Below are positions 8,665 to 17,765 of a stretch of 47,394 nt of DNA, one piece after another. The notes under the pieces are model-generated. The model made no database searches, had not been told where the DNA came from, and saw only the letters and a list, made by a program, of their open reading frames with translations. Made by a program: the position numbers and the translations under genes. Source of the DNA: Oscillospiraceae bacterium (GTDB taxonomy: Bacteria > Bacillota > Clostridia > Oscillospirales > CAG-272); assembly GCA_015065295.1 (NCBI GenBank), contig SVQN01000014.1, positions 1 to 47,394 on the forward strand. The letters are read 5' to 3'. Numbering within the stretch: the stretch's first letter is position 1; every line of letters starts with the position of its first letter.

Positions 8665-8713
8665 GGTCGTTTTCCTTTGTATGATCGGAAGAATGGTTGG
8701 GATTTATGACCCA

Positions 8714-8742
8714 ATTATAGCACAACCGACCGGGACATTCAA
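8714..8742 (-). promoter_or_regulatory. Promoter of the ABC transporter operon
   Basis: On the minus strand: TTGAAT (8742-8737), 17 bases, TATAAT (8719-8714), about 45 bases before the ATPase start codon. Confidence 0.75.
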
Positions 8743-9026
8743 GAGAAATCCGTGAAGAGGATTCGCAGTTCCTTTTTCTTTCTTCTCATTGTCAGACGTG
8801 TTCGATAACTTTGGACAAGCGGGAATCCATTCGTTCATTGTAGAAAAATAATATCCATCATCGTCCCCTACAGCAATTTGAATTATAGCAAAATTTTATC
8901 AGAGTATAAGGCATAAAAAGACAGCCACTTGAGTGGCTGCCTGTAAATATAGACGCGATTGGCGGACTATTTCAGTGCGTCTTAAGGCACAGCTAGTCCT
9001 ATGTCCTTCCAGGGTTTGATTTGGTT
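8743..9026. other. Intergenic stretch between ABC operon and GH2 gene
   Basis: No convincing gene is seen. It holds the GH2 operon terminator (8915-8939), a weak minus-strand promoter-like sequence near 8885-8910 (TATAAT preceded by TTATAC at 16 bases) that could give the ABC operon a second start, and potential stems at 8951-8986 (AGACGC/GCGTCT) and 8966-9000 (GGACTA/TAGTCC). It is more AT-rich than its surroundings. Its origin was not recognised. Confidence 0.4.
8915..8939 (-). terminator. Terminator of the GH123-GH20-GH2 operon
   Basis: An 8-bp stem (8922-8929 with 8932-8939) followed on the minus strand by TCTTTTT, about 90 bases after the GH2 stop codon. Confidence 0.65.
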
Positions 9027-11381
9027 TTACTCCACAGTAATCGCCGTCATTCCCAGATACGGGTTCATCGCGCGGACCGTCACTGCCCCCTCCCCGGTCT
9101 TGCGGAGGTAGATCATCAGCCGTCCGTCAAGGGTATTCCGGCGCAGATCACGGTAATCGTTCAGGTCTTCGATGTCGCCGTTGTCCATGCCGAGATATTC
9201 GCACTCCCCTTCCAGATGAATCCGGATCCGGGACTGGTCGCAGATCACGCGCCGTCCGGCGGTATCCGTGACGGTCAGTTCGATCTGAACAAGGTCGTCC
9301 CAGTCGTAGCCGACGTTCTTCAGTTCCATCTTCGCGGGTGCACCGGTCGTTTCGAGCGCACAGCGGATATTCCCTGCGGCAGCTTCGATTTTTCCTTCCT
9401 CAAAGGGTACGATCCAGCTGTAATACCCGAGGTCTTCGGAATCCAGACGGCATTCGTCCGCCGCTTTTCTGCCGTTGATGTACAGATCGGGCCGTCCCGC
9501 GTTGGTGTAACAGCGGACTTCCACGTCCTCGCCGGGGAGATAGTTCCAGCTTTCGGTGACAGGTTTCCATTCTCTGTGACCGCGCCGTCCTTCCGGATTT
9601 GGGAACGAACGTCCGGTGAACAGGGAGATCACCGGTTCTTCCGCCCACCAGCTCTGACGGAGATAATACCGGGATTTCTCAAATCCCGCGGTTGTCAGAT
9701 TGCCTGCCGCCGACGAATGGTACGGCCAGCCGCCGCATTCGCCGAGAAAGTCAATCCCCGTCCACAGGAACTGTCCGGAGATGTATTCGTTCTCCGTAAC
9801 CGCCTTCCACGCGCTGTAGCTGTGGCCGTTTTCGGTACCGAGGAAGGCTTTGTCCGGGAAGCGGACGTGGTCTTCCGCATAGAACTGTTCCTTGTAGTTG
9901 TAACCGACGATGTCGAAGGAATCAATGTAGCCGATGCGGGTGGAAAGTTCGGGATATGCAACCGCCGCCGTGACCGGACGGGTGGGATCGCTCTTTTTGA
10001 CGATGCCGACAAGCTCCTTCGCCACAACGGCAAGGCGTTCCATATTGGGGCGGCCGCTGTTGTATTTCTTTTCGGCTTCCGGCTTGTTCGCGTCGTTGTT
10101 GCCGGTCATTTCGGCGAAGCTCTGATGGTTGTAGGGATCGTTCGGGTAGTCGATTTCGTTGCCGATCGACCACATGACGATGGACGGGTGATTCCGGTCG
10201 CGGCGGATCAGCGAGGTCAGGTCGCGTTCATGCCATTCGGGGAAGTCCTCGGAATATCCCTGATGCTTCGGCGGATAGACATTGTGTCCGTTGAACCACT
10301 TGTTCTTGCAGCCTTCCCATTCGTCAAACGCTTCGTCCATGACGAGGAAGCCCATTTCGTCGCACAGGTCATACAGCTCGGGCATATGGGGATTGTGGCT
10401 CATGCGGATGGCGTTGCATCCCATCGCTTTCAGCTTGGTCAGACGGCGTTTCCATACCCCCTTGGTCATTGCCGCACCCAGCGCGCCACCGTCGTGGTGC
10501 ATACAGACGCCCTTGAACATTGTCGGCTGTCCGTTGAGGAAGAATCCGTGGTCGGGATCAAACCGGAAGGTACGGATTCCCACCGTTTCTTCAGCGATTA
10601 CCGTGCAGTTTTCCACAGGATCCTTCGCCGTCACGCGGAGAGTATACAGTGCCGGAGATGCGGGCGACCACAGAGCAGGCTTGTCCAGCGTTCCGCTCAG
10701 GGAAACAAGGGTCATGCCGTCCTTTTTGAGGGAAACAGCGGCGGAGGTTCCGGAAACGACCTGTCCGTCTCCGTCGAGAAGCTGCGCGCTCACGGTGACA
10801 TCGGTCACATCCGCGAATCCGGACGGATACAGTTCGCATTCGCAGGTATAGTCCGCAGAGGTTTCGTCTGCGCGGTCAACTTTGAAAAATACACCGTATT
10901 CGGACGGATAAACAAAATCGTACCGGACGAGCGTGACCTTGCGGTGGATGCCGGAGCCGGTAAACCAGCGGGAATCCGCGATGTCTTCATGCGTCACCTT
11001 GACGGCAATCACGTTGTCGCGGCCGTCGAAGTAGAGATAGTCGGTCACGTCATACCGGAAGGAAATGTAGCCGTTCGGACGTTTTCCGAGGTAATAACCG
11101 TTGATCCAGACCTGACTGTTCTTGTAAACGCCGTCAAAGCAGAGGAAAGACGGATGCCCCGCGTCGGATTCCGCCAATGCGAACGCTTTCCGGTACCATG
11201 CCGTACCGCCGATGACATAGCCGGTGCCGCTGGAGCAGTCGCGGCTCTTGGGATAGGCAACCGACCAGTCGTGCGGGAGGGTCACGTTCTGCCATTCGTC
11301 GTCACGGTGCCGGGTTTCAAACGAGTTTTCTTCGTCGCCGAGATGGAATTTCCATCCCCGGTTGAGGTTGAGAATAGTCAT
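9027..11381 (-). CDS. Glycoside hydrolase family 2 (beta-galactosidase-like)
   Basis: This 784-residue enzyme has the GH2 order: sugar-binding jelly roll (about 1-160, with LPHDWS and GTAWYRK), immunoglobulin-like domain (about 165-270), TIM barrel (about 275-560) and C-terminal beta domains. The acid/base Glu is in WSIGNE (about residue 409) and the nucleophile Glu in FLGTENGHS (about 517). No signal peptide is seen, so it is probably cytoplasmic. An upstream in-frame start is rejected because AAGGAGG precedes the ATG used here. It is the third gene of an operon behind GH123 and GH20. Beta-galactosidase is the most likely activity, but GH2 also holds beta-glucuronidases and mannosidases. Confidence 0.9.
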   Translation of the reverse strand: MTILNLNRGWKFHLGDEENSFETRHRDDEWQNVTLPHDWSVAYPKSRDCSSGTGYVIGGTAWYRKAFALAESDAGHPSFLCFDGVYKNSQVWINGYYLGKRPNGYISFRYDVTDYLYFDGRDNVIAVKVTHEDIADSRWFTGSGIHRKVTLVRYDFVYPSEYGVFFKVDRADETSADYTCECELYPSGFADVTDVTVSAQLLDGDGQVVSGTSAAVSLKKDGMTLVSLSGTLDKPALWSPASPALYTLRVTAKDPVENCTVIAEETVGIRTFRFDPDHGFFLNGQPTMFKGVCMHHDGGALGAAMTKGVWKRRLTKLKAMGCNAIRMSHNPHMPELYDLCDEMGFLVMDEAFDEWEGCKNKWFNGHNVYPPKHQGYSEDFPEWHERDLTSLIRRDRNHPSIVMWSIGNEIDYPNDPYNHQSFAEMTGNNDANKPEAEKKYNSGRPNMERLAVVAKELVGIVKKSDPTRPVTAAVAYPELSTRIGYIDSFDIVGYNYKEQFYAEDHVRFPDKAFLGTENGHSYSAWKAVTENEYISGQFLWTGIDFLGECGGWPYHSSAAGNLTTAGFEKSRYYLRQSWWAEEPVISLFTGRSFPNPEGRRGHREWKPVTESWNYLPGEDVEVRCYTNAGRPDLYINGRKAADECRLDSEDLGYYSWIVPFEEGKIEAAAGNIRCALETTGAPAKMELKNVGYDWDDLVQIELTVTDTAGRRVICDQSRIRIHLEGECEYLGMDNGDIEDLNDYRDLRRNTLDGRLMIYLRKTGEGAVTVRAMNPYLGMTAITVE

Positions 11382-11421
11382 AAAATCCTCCTTCGGGAGA
11401 TTTTTTGTTTTCGGAGAGGCG

Positions 11422-13239
11422 TTACGGAGTGACAATCCCGTATTCTACGGTGAAATCCTCCCGGATGGGAAGGTAGCGGATATGCTCGATTTCTTTGTCG
11501 GGATACGGGTTCTCGTAGCGGCATTCATACCACAGATCGCCGTTTTCACCGAGCGGAAGGGTGGTTCCCGCCAGCTGGAACAATTCGGAATCGACCGGAT
11601 AGGACGGCATGGCTTTTGCGCCGATGTTGGTGCCGTATTTTACGGGAAGGAGAACCGTGGTTCCGTCGGCGTAGGTGACTTCGTAGCTGCCGATGCGGTA
11701 TTTTTTGTCGTCGATGAACACGCCGCACCAGAAGAATTCGTGGCGGAGGTTTTCGTTTGTACGATGGCGGACGGTGATGGTATGAGGTGTGTTCTTCCAT
11801 TTCCTGCGGTACGCTTCCGCGAACGTCCGGTCGACAAGGGTCTGCTTGTCGTTGCTGTCGAAGTCCGAATTCCAGAAGGCGTCCGCCGCGCCGATCAGAT
11901 TGAAATACTGCATATTGCGCTGCATATATTCCTCTTCAAACGAACCCCAGTTGGAGACCCAGCCGCCGAGACAGCCCCAGGCGATGCGTTCTGCCCAGTC
12001 CTCGCAGTCTGCGGTGTCGAAATTGCCGAAAAACATCGGATAACCGCGGTCGTGGAAGACCCGGTCGTGTTCTTTGCCGAACGACCAGTACCAGTTGCAG
12101 TACAGCAGACCTTCGGGCATACGGTCGCGGCATTCCCAGAGTGCGGGGATCGGCCATTCATTGCCGTCGTTCAGCTCTGCGGTGCCCGTTCCGCCGATGG
12201 GTTCGCCTTCTTTGGTGTAGGCACGCAGGAGCTTTTCCGCCCACATACTCACACGGATGTTCTTGGAGTCAAGGTATTCCTTGATTTTCCGGATATCGCC
12301 GACGTAGAGCTCGACCGGATCGGTACCCCGGCAGCGTTCGCAGATTCCGAGCGTGTATGTTTCGTCGTGACCGATGTGAATCTGACACGGCTTGAAGACG
12401 TCGATGACCTCGTCGAGGATATCAAACACATAGCGGTAGGTATCGGGATGATTCGGACAGTAGGTATCGGGATACGCGTCCTCGGCGATCTCCGCGATTT
12501 CGGGATGGGCGAGGCAGATATAGTCGCTGTGACTCAGCGTGGGAACTTCGGGAATGACTTCCATCCCGCGGGAACGGCAGTATGCGGCAAGATCGCGGCA
12601 TTCGTCCTGCGTCAGTACGCCGCCGTCGCCGTTTTCGCAGTGAATGGAATTCTTGGTCCACGGATAGGTATAGAATTCCACTTCCGCGGCACGGTGGGGA
12701 TTTTCGTACATCTCACGGCAGAATTTCACCCATGATTCGTTGATTTCCGGATGGCGTTTGTATTCCATGGCACCGCCGATCTCGAGAACGACGGAATTGT
12801 ATTTGTATTCCGCGAGAAAATCGACCATGGCTTTGAATACGGGGATGTTCTCCCGTCCGGGGAGATAAACCCGGTAGCCGCGGACAGAGCCGACGGGGCG
12901 GTCACGGAGTGTTCCCGCAAATGTTCGGCCTTTCAGGGAGGCAAGCGTGACCATCCCGTAGACGAACCCGCGGTCGCTGTTGGCGTAAATGCGGGAGGTT
13001 TCGCCGATTTCGAGGACGTATTCCTCCTCACCGGTTTCGGAATTGCCGGGAAGTCCGCGTATGAACGTGAGTTTTGAGCAGAGAGTGCCGGTTTTTGCGG
13101 CGTTGTCTCCGAATGTTTCGGAATAGAGTTTTTTCAGAAAGCCGGAGGTTTCTGCTTCGGGCAGTTCCAGAACGGTTTCCCCGGTGAAGCGGATGGGGGC
13201 GGCAGGATCGGTTTCATAAAATTTTGGCTTGAAAAACAT
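11422..13239 (-). CDS. Glycoside hydrolase family 20 (beta-N-acetylhexosaminidase-like)
   Basis: This 605-residue enzyme has an N-terminal alpha/beta domain (about 1-115) followed by a TIM barrel beginning at RGYRVYLPGRENIP. The GH20 signature HIGHDE (residues 288-293) supplies the Asp-Glu pair in which Asp orients the substrate acetamido group and Glu is the acid. EVIPEVPTLSH near 227-237 is also typical. An earlier in-frame start would overlap the preceding gene; GGAGG directly before this ATG decides the start. It has no signal peptide. GH20 enzymes remove terminal beta-GlcNAc or beta-GalNAc; which one is preferred here cannot be read. It is the middle gene of the operon. Confidence 0.88.
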   Translation of the reverse strand: MFFKPKFYETDPAAPIRFTGETVLELPEAETSGFLKKLYSETFGDNAAKTGTLCSKLTFIRGLPGNSETGEEEYVLEIGETSRIYANSDRGFVYGMVTLASLKGRTFAGTLRDRPVGSVRGYRVYLPGRENIPVFKAMVDFLAEYKYNSVVLEIGGAMEYKRHPEINESWVKFCREMYENPHRAAEVEFYTYPWTKNSIHCENGDGGVLTQDECRDLAAYCRSRGMEVIPEVPTLSHSDYICLAHPEIAEIAEDAYPDTYCPNHPDTYRYVFDILDEVIDVFKPCQIHIGHDETYTLGICERCRGTDPVELYVGDIRKIKEYLDSKNIRVSMWAEKLLRAYTKEGEPIGGTGTAELNDGNEWPIPALWECRDRMPEGLLYCNWYWSFGKEHDRVFHDRGYPMFFGNFDTADCEDWAERIAWGCLGGWVSNWGSFEEEYMQRNMQYFNLIGAADAFWNSDFDSNDKQTLVDRTFAEAYRRKWKNTPHTITVRHRTNENLRHEFFWCGVFIDDKKYRIGSYEVTYADGTTVLLPVKYGTNIGAKAMPSYPVDSELFQLAGTTLPLGENGDLWYECRYENPYPDKEIEHIRYLPIREDFTVEYGIVTP

Positions 13240-13282
13240 ACGATATCCTCCGTAGTACCGGATTTTGTTGTCAGACTGAACT

Positions 13283-14947
13283 TCAGGCTTCCGCAAACGC
13301 GGCGGCGATCTTTTCGCGCAGATTGGGGAGATACAGGGGATCGGTGGGATAGTGCGTGAAGGTGAACGTGCCGTCGGTGTCTTCGAGAATCAGAGCTTCC
13401 GCCGCTTCTCTGCCGAATTTAGCTTCGTACATTTGGAGTGCGCGGATGTCGTCCATGGCTTCGCGGAGCGCGTTCAGGCGGAGAGACGGCCATGCGGTTC
13501 CGTCCGCGCCGGGATAAACGAGGAAGCAGTCGCCGGACGGAGTAAAGTAGCCGCCGTCGGGATTGCCGTAGGGATCGAGAACGGTGTGGGAGAAGCGGGA
13601 GTTGTAGAAGTTGTAGCCCCAGTGGAGGAAGCCTTCGATGTTGTAATAATAAAGCTGTACGCCGAGGATTCTGGTGCGGTGCGCCGGCATGGAGATGGAA
13701 CGGTCGGAAACTCCGGCACGTCCGCCGCCGCAGTAATACGCCCACAGACCGGGAATGCCGGCTTCGTGGAACTTGTGTGCACTGCGGGTATTGGGCGCGG
13801 GCTTGTCAATGGCACCGGAGGTGTAGAATTCCAGTTCGGACAGCGCGTCGATGATCGGGTAGCCTTCCAGATACGGCGCGACCATTTCTCTGCACGCGCG
13901 GTAATGATCGAGAGCCTTGATGCTGGGTTCATCGGAGATGTGGTAGTAGCACTTGTGATCCAGACCGCGCTTTTTGAATTCTTCCACCAGTGCGGGAATG
14001 AACTGCGCGAGGAAGTCCCTGTATTTTTCGCCGGTGGATTCGGTGTGCCAGCCGAAATATTTCTGACGGCGGCCGTTGACTTTCACGACGATCTTCGGAG
14101 CCGCTTTTGCTCCCCACTGGGTGAAGAAATGCGGGATTTCGAAATACTGTACGCCGCAGTCGAGCGCAAGGTCGATCCACTGATGGAGCTTTTTGAAGTC
14201 GAACGTGTAGGTGCCGTCTCCGGTCAGTTCAATGTCCACAAGCTGGGTGGTCAGACGTTCGCCGCCGACGTAGGTGTCCAGTTCCGGCGTGAAGACAGGC
14301 GTGAGGATCATATTGATGCCATGTTCCACCGCGGTACGCATATAGCTTTCGATGTGCTTCCAGTGCTGCTTCGAGAACGCCTTGACGTGGTAGTAATTGG
14401 CGATGCAGTCCGTGTAGAACCATTCGGTGTGGATGAACGTCTGCGCGGGAAGTTTTGCGGCAAGCACGGTGACTTCGCCGGTAACGGATGCCATCGGACC
14501 ATTCCGGTCGTTCAGGGAGAGGGAAATGTCGTAAGTTCCGGCAGCAAATTCTTCCGGAAGCTGAATGTCCACCCACAGCGCATGCGTCTGATTATGGGGA
14601 AGGGAAAGACGGTTGGGGTAAATCAGCGGACGGATCAGGTCGGGGTACAGACCGGGTTCGGTACGCAGAAATTCCCCGCCGGGGCTGACGTTGTACGTCG
14701 GGAACAGATTCGGAACATTGGCGACCAGCCGAACCTTTGCGTAAGGCGCGAGAGAACCGTCCAGTTTCAGATCGCCAAGATAGGTCGCAATCCCTTCGTC
14801 AAGGATTTCCGCGCGGTACATGACCTGGAACGACAGTTTTTCGTTGGCGAACATGACGAACCGGTTCTTTTCGGTTTTGGATTCCACAGCATCGTCGAGG
14901 AAGCATTTTTCAAGGGACGATACCATTTTCATCTGTAAAGAGAGCAT
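13283..14947 (-). CDS. Glycoside hydrolase family 123-like (DUF4091) beta-N-acetylgalactosaminidase
   Basis: This 554-residue protein has an N-terminal beta-sandwich (about 30-165) and a TIM barrel with the YYHISDEPS motif. Asp339-Glu340 match the adjacent Asp-Glu pair used by GH123 enzymes in substrate-assisted hydrolysis of beta-GalNAc. The FIHTEWFYTDCIANYY segment at the barrel start is also typical of DUF4091 proteins. The ATG with AAAGGA seven bases upstream is chosen over a TTG two codons earlier. There is no signal peptide. It is the first gene of the leftward operon, divergent from the AraC regulator, with its own strong promoter. GalNAc specificity is from family knowledge and was not tested. 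Confidence 0.82.
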   Translation of the reverse strand: MLSLQMKMVSSLEKCFLDDAVESKTEKNRFVMFANEKLSFQVMYRAEILDEGIATYLGDLKLDGSLAPYAKVRLVANVPNLFPTYNVSPGGEFLRTEPGLYPDLIRPLIYPNRLSLPHNQTHALWVDIQLPEEFAAGTYDISLSLNDRNGPMASVTGEVTVLAAKLPAQTFIHTEWFYTDCIANYYHVKAFSKQHWKHIESYMRTAVEHGINMILTPVFTPELDTYVGGERLTTQLVDIELTGDGTYTFDFKKLHQWIDLALDCGVQYFEIPHFFTQWGAKAAPKIVVKVNGRRQKYFGWHTESTGEKYRDFLAQFIPALVEEFKKRGLDHKCYYHISDEPSIKALDHYRACREMVAPYLEGYPIIDALSELEFYTSGAIDKPAPNTRSAHKFHEAGIPGLWAYYCGGGRAGVSDRSISMPAHRTRILGVQLYYYNIEGFLHWGYNFYNSRFSHTVLDPYGNPDGGYFTPSGDCFLVYPGADGTAWPSLRLNALREAMDDIRALQMYEAKFGREAAEALILEDTDGTFTFTHYPTDPLYLPNLREKIAAAFAEA

Positions 14948-14972
14948 AGACAAATCCTTTCGTGATTGGATG

Positions 14973-15104
14973 AAATCTCATAAACAACTGAAAACAGTAT
15001 AGCATATTTTGGTCAAAAATGCAAATTATTTTATAAAGTACCGCAGGAACGGAAAACCGCTCCCGTGACCGCAAAAATCTAAGAAAATCTCATAATTCTC
15101 ATAG
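14973..15104. promoter_or_regulatory. Direct repeats between GH123 operon and AraC gene, possible AraC sites
   Basis: AAATCTCATAA occurs at 14973-14983 and again at 15085-15095 in the same orientation, followed at once by a partial third copy (TTCTCATA, 15096-15103). One copy lies in the GH123 leader, the others upstream of the regulator promoter. Spaced direct repeats are the usual target form for AraC proteins. Binding is inferred. Confidence 0.45.
14996..15024 (-). promoter_or_regulatory. Promoter of the GH123-GH20-GH2 operon
   Basis: On the minus strand: TTGCAT (15024-15019), 17 bases, TATACT (15001-14996), about 50 bases before the GH123 start codon. Confidence 0.75.
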
Positions 15105-15124
15105 ATATATGGATAGAATATCTG

Positions 15125-15153
15125 TTTTCCTGAGAGAAACCGTATGATATAAT
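15125..15153 (+). promoter_or_regulatory. Promoter of the AraC regulator, weak -35
   Basis: TATAAT at 15148-15153 with a poor -35 match (TTTTCC) at 17 bases, suggesting low basal activity or activator dependence. The start codon follows after about 33 bases. Confidence 0.5.
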
Positions 15154-15186
15154 TATAGTATACAGAATTGGAAAGAGGTGGAGCGG

Positions 15187-16050
15187 ATGGATTCCAACCG
15201 TATTGAAATCGTGGAAATGGCGCGGTATCTGGCGAACGGCGAACATTTCTTTCTGGAATATAACGATGCGGATGTATTTATCAGTCCGCACCTTCATCGG
15301 TTTATTGAGATCGAATTGATTACGGACGGCAGCGGCTACGAAGAAGTGGACGGAAAAATCTACGAAATCGGGCGCGGAGACATCACGATCATGCTGCCGG
15401 ACGAGGTTCATTCCTTTGTCAGCAAAAACAAGGAACCCCTGAAAATCACCAGCGTCAAGGTCAGTCCGTACTATCTTCCGGAAAATGTGTCGCATTTTGC
15501 GTCGAGCGTCCTGCTGAAGAATCTGCCGGAGGACGAATACGCGCTGATCTGTCAGCTCTGCGGCAAGCTGTATTCGATCCAGCAGGAAAAGAGCCGTCCG
15601 GGAATGGAGGCTCTTGCCAGAGAATGTGTCCGCATGATATTTCTGCTGTGCCAGACGCATCTCGGGGATCGGGTACCGGTTCCGATCGAAATGAAGGAAT
15701 CGGATCGGTACCGCCGTGCTCTGCTGTACATCCACAAAAATTTCCGCCGGAATCTGACCGTGGCGGAGGTCGCGGCGGAAGTGTATCTGGTGCCCGATTA
15801 TTTCAGCACCTATTTCGAGAAAAACATGGGGATGTCGTGCAGCCGCTACATCAACAAGCTGCGGATGGAACTGGCGCGCGAATATATCCTTTCCACCGAC
15901 CTGACGCTGAAAGAGATCGTTTACCGCTGCGGATTCCGTTCGTTTTCGTATTTTTCCAGCGTTTTCAAAAAGTATTACGGCTGTTCTCCCGGATCCTTCC
16001 GGAAATCCGCGAATCTTCCGAAGGATGAGAACCCGGAAATTCCCGAATAA
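15187..16050 (+). CDS. AraC family transcriptional regulator
   Basis: This 287-residue regulator has an N-terminal cupin-like sensor (HLHRFIEIELITDGSG, then IGRGDITIMLPDEVHSF) and a C-terminal pair of helix-turn-helix units. The first is around NLTVAEVAAEVYLVPDYFST, the second around LTLKEIVYRCGFRSFSYFSS, with the closing KKYYGCSPGSFRK typical of the family. The ATG is preferred over an upstream GTG because AGAGGTGG is placed correctly for it. It is divergent from the GH123-GH20-GH2 operon and 51 bases upstream of a solute-binding protein gene on the same strand, so it probably senses an imported sugar and controls both. Confidence 0.92.
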   Translation: MDSNRIEIVEMARYLANGEHFFLEYNDADVFISPHLHRFIEIELITDGSGYEEVDGKIYEIGRGDITIMLPDEVHSFVSKNKEPLKITSVKVSPYYLPENVSHFASSVLLKNLPEDEYALICQLCGKLYSIQQEKSRPGMEALARECVRMIFLLCQTHLGDRVPVPIEMKESDRYRRALLYIHKNFRRNLTVAEVAAEVYLVPDYFSTYFEKNMGMSCSRYINKLRMELAREYILSTDLTLKEIVYRCGFRSFSYFSSVFKKYYGCSPGSFRKSANLPKDENPEIPE

Positions 16051-16101
16051 AACCGTGTATGCAAAAACATCGAAATAAATAATTTCCAATGGAGGTAAAT
16101 C

Positions 16102-17619
16102 ATGAAGAAATGGATGACGTGTCTGATTCTCGGCGCAATGCTGACCGGCCTGATCGCCTGCGGTGACGCCGAACCTGCGGAACCGTCTGCCGGCGGAGAA
16201 GCGGCTCCCGTACAGGAAGCTGCCGCAGCCGAAGAAGAAGCGGACGTTCCGGAAGAAACCGAAAATCCGGCAGAGATCGACGAACTGCCGTCCACGAAGG
16301 ACTACGAAGGGTATACGTTCACCGTCCTGAGCCACGATCTTCCCGACTCCTCGATTGCATGGAAGGTCGTGGATATCTACACGGAAGAGCAGAACGGGGA
16401 ACGGATCAACGACGCGGTCTATGAACGGAATCTGGCGATGGAAGAGCGGTTCGGCGTAAAAGTGGCTCAGAATCTCCAGAACGACCCGTATTCGGTTGCC
16501 ACACAGCTGATTACCAGCGGCGACGATTCCTTTGACCTGTTCCAGACCAATACGCAGGATCAGTGTTCGCTGGTTACTCAGGGATATCTGCTCAACATGA
16601 GCGAACTGGAGTACATCAACTTCGACAAGGCATGGTGGGATTCCACGTCCATCAAGGGGATTTCCATCGGCGGCAAGGTGTACTATGCCATCGGCGACAG
16701 CTCTCTCAACGGCAAGAAGGCAACGTGGGTTGTCCTGTTCAACAAGGCTCTGATGAAAAATGCCGGTGTGCCCGATCTGTACGCGCTGGTCAAGGAAGGC
16801 GGCTGGACGCTCGACAAGCTGAAGGAATACGGCGAACAGATCGCTCAGGATACGGACGGCGACGGCGTTATGACCTGGGGCACGGATGTCTTCGGGATCG
16901 GCCTTCAGCATGAAGTGGTCATTCCGCTGCTGCTGGGCGACGGAACCAAGCTGATCGACGTGAAGGAAGACGGTACTTATGACTACAATCTGAATTCTCC
17001 GGCGATCGTGGACGCGATGGAAAAGATTCACACGTTTCTGAACGGCGGCGACCGCTATATTCTGAACTGCAACGATTACGACGGCAAGATCGCCAGCCAG
17101 TGGGTGGAATTCCGGAACCTGTTCATGGCGGATCAGATCGGATTCTTCATGGGACATCTCGGTACCGTGACTCTGGTCGGCGGCGACATGAACTCCGATT
17201 TCGGTATTCTCCCGTTCCCGAAGCTGAGCGAAGAACAGGAAGCATATTACAGTACGTTCCAGTACAACAACGCGTATGCGGTGTCCGTTCCCAAGACGGC
17301 GAGCGACCCGACCCGTACCGGGCTGCTGACCGAAGCGTATCAGATGCTTTCCCATACGACCGTACTGCCCGCATACTATGACTACACGCTGACATTCCGC
17401 AATGCGCGCGACACCGATTCCGGAGAAATGCTGGACATCATCTTCGGTTCCCGCAACTTTGATATTTCTCTGGCGTTCAACTCCACGACCAATATGCAGG
17501 GCTTCCTTCAGGACGCAGGCAAAGCAGAAAGCTTCAATTATGCATCCGAAGAAGCAGCAAGAAAGAAACTTGTGACCAAGTCGATGGACAGACTTCTGGA
17601 AACGATCCTTTCAGAGTGA
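16102..17619 (+). CDS. Orphan extracellular solute-binding lipoprotein
   Basis: This 505-residue protein has a signal peptide with lipobox (LIAC, Cys20) and an acidic Ala/Glu/Pro linker (about 21-60) before the binding domain. Landmarks shared with two paralogues in this window (20358-21830 and 26511-28028) are YERNLAMEERFGVKV, KAWWDSTSIKGISIGGKVYY, a calcium-loop-like DTDGDGVMTWG, SDFGILPFPK and ARDTDSGEMLDIIF near the end. No permease or ATPase is adjacent, so it must feed a transporter encoded elsewhere, possibly the 4166-8664 importer, or act as a surface glycan binder. GGAGG precedes the ATG. It follows the AraC gene and ends at a hairpin element. Confidence 0.88.
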   Translation: MKKWMTCLILGAMLTGLIACGDAEPAEPSAGGEAAPVQEAAAAEEEADVPEETENPAEIDELPSTKDYEGYTFTVLSHDLPDSSIAWKVVDIYTEEQNGERINDAVYERNLAMEERFGVKVAQNLQNDPYSVATQLITSGDDSFDLFQTNTQDQCSLVTQGYLLNMSELEYINFDKAWWDSTSIKGISIGGKVYYAIGDSSLNGKKATWVVLFNKALMKNAGVPDLYALVKEGGWTLDKLKEYGEQIAQDTDGDGVMTWGTDVFGIGLQHEVVIPLLLGDGTKLIDVKEDGTYDYNLNSPAIVDAMEKIHTFLNGGDRYILNCNDYDGKIASQWVEFRNLFMADQIGFFMGHLGTVTLVGGDMNSDFGILPFPKLSEEQEAYYSTFQYNNAYAVSVPKTASDPTRTGLLTEAYQMLSHTTVLPAYYDYTLTFRNARDTDSGEMLDIIFGSRNFDISLAFNSTTNMQGFLQDAGKAESFNYASEEAARKKLVTKSMDRLLETILSE

Positions 17620-17642
17620 TCCGAATACGGAAATTGAATTTC

Positions 17643-17700
17643 GTGGGGGAAAAACTTTTTGAAAAAAGTTTTTCCCCCACACCCCTTTTTCAAAAACTTT
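17643..17700. repeat. Hairpin element HE copy 2 (reverse), acting as terminator
   Basis: A perfect 18-bp stem (17643-17660 with 17663-17680) followed by ACCCC and a T-run tail. It lies 23 bases after the stop of the solute-binding protein gene and probably ends its transcript. This is the reverse orientation of copy 1. Confidence 0.85.
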
Positions 17701-17703
17701 CAA

Positions 17704-17733
17704 ATGACAAGGGGAAGAAATTTGTGGTATAAT
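17704..17733 (+). promoter_or_regulatory. Promoter of the deacetylase-like gene
   Basis: ATGACA (17704-17709), 18 bases, TATAAT (17728-17733), directly after hairpin element copy 2 and about 33 bases before the start codon. Confidence 0.6.
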
Positions 17734-17765
17734 ACAATCAGCGAATGGACAGGAGGTTGAATCGA

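Noticed and set aside
8709-8843. Minus-strand frame of 44 codons upstream of the ABC operon
   Set aside because: No ribosome binding site; it runs through the ABC promoter and has no family features.
8941-9026. Stem-forming stretch considered as a tRNA or riboswitch
   Set aside because: No cloverleaf, no T-loop GTTCGA-type sequence and no known riboswitch core could be found.
9021-11432. Open frame of 803 codons on the plus strand opposite GH2
   Set aside because: Same pattern: the minus strand encodes a complete GH2 enzyme with catalytic motifs, and the plus frame has no start signals.
15079-17355. Open frame of 758 codons on the minus strand opposite the AraC and solute-binding protein genes
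   Set aside because: It has no ribosome binding site or promoter and its product has no recognisable motif. It is a shadow of GC-rich codon use in the real genes, which have clear domain motifs.
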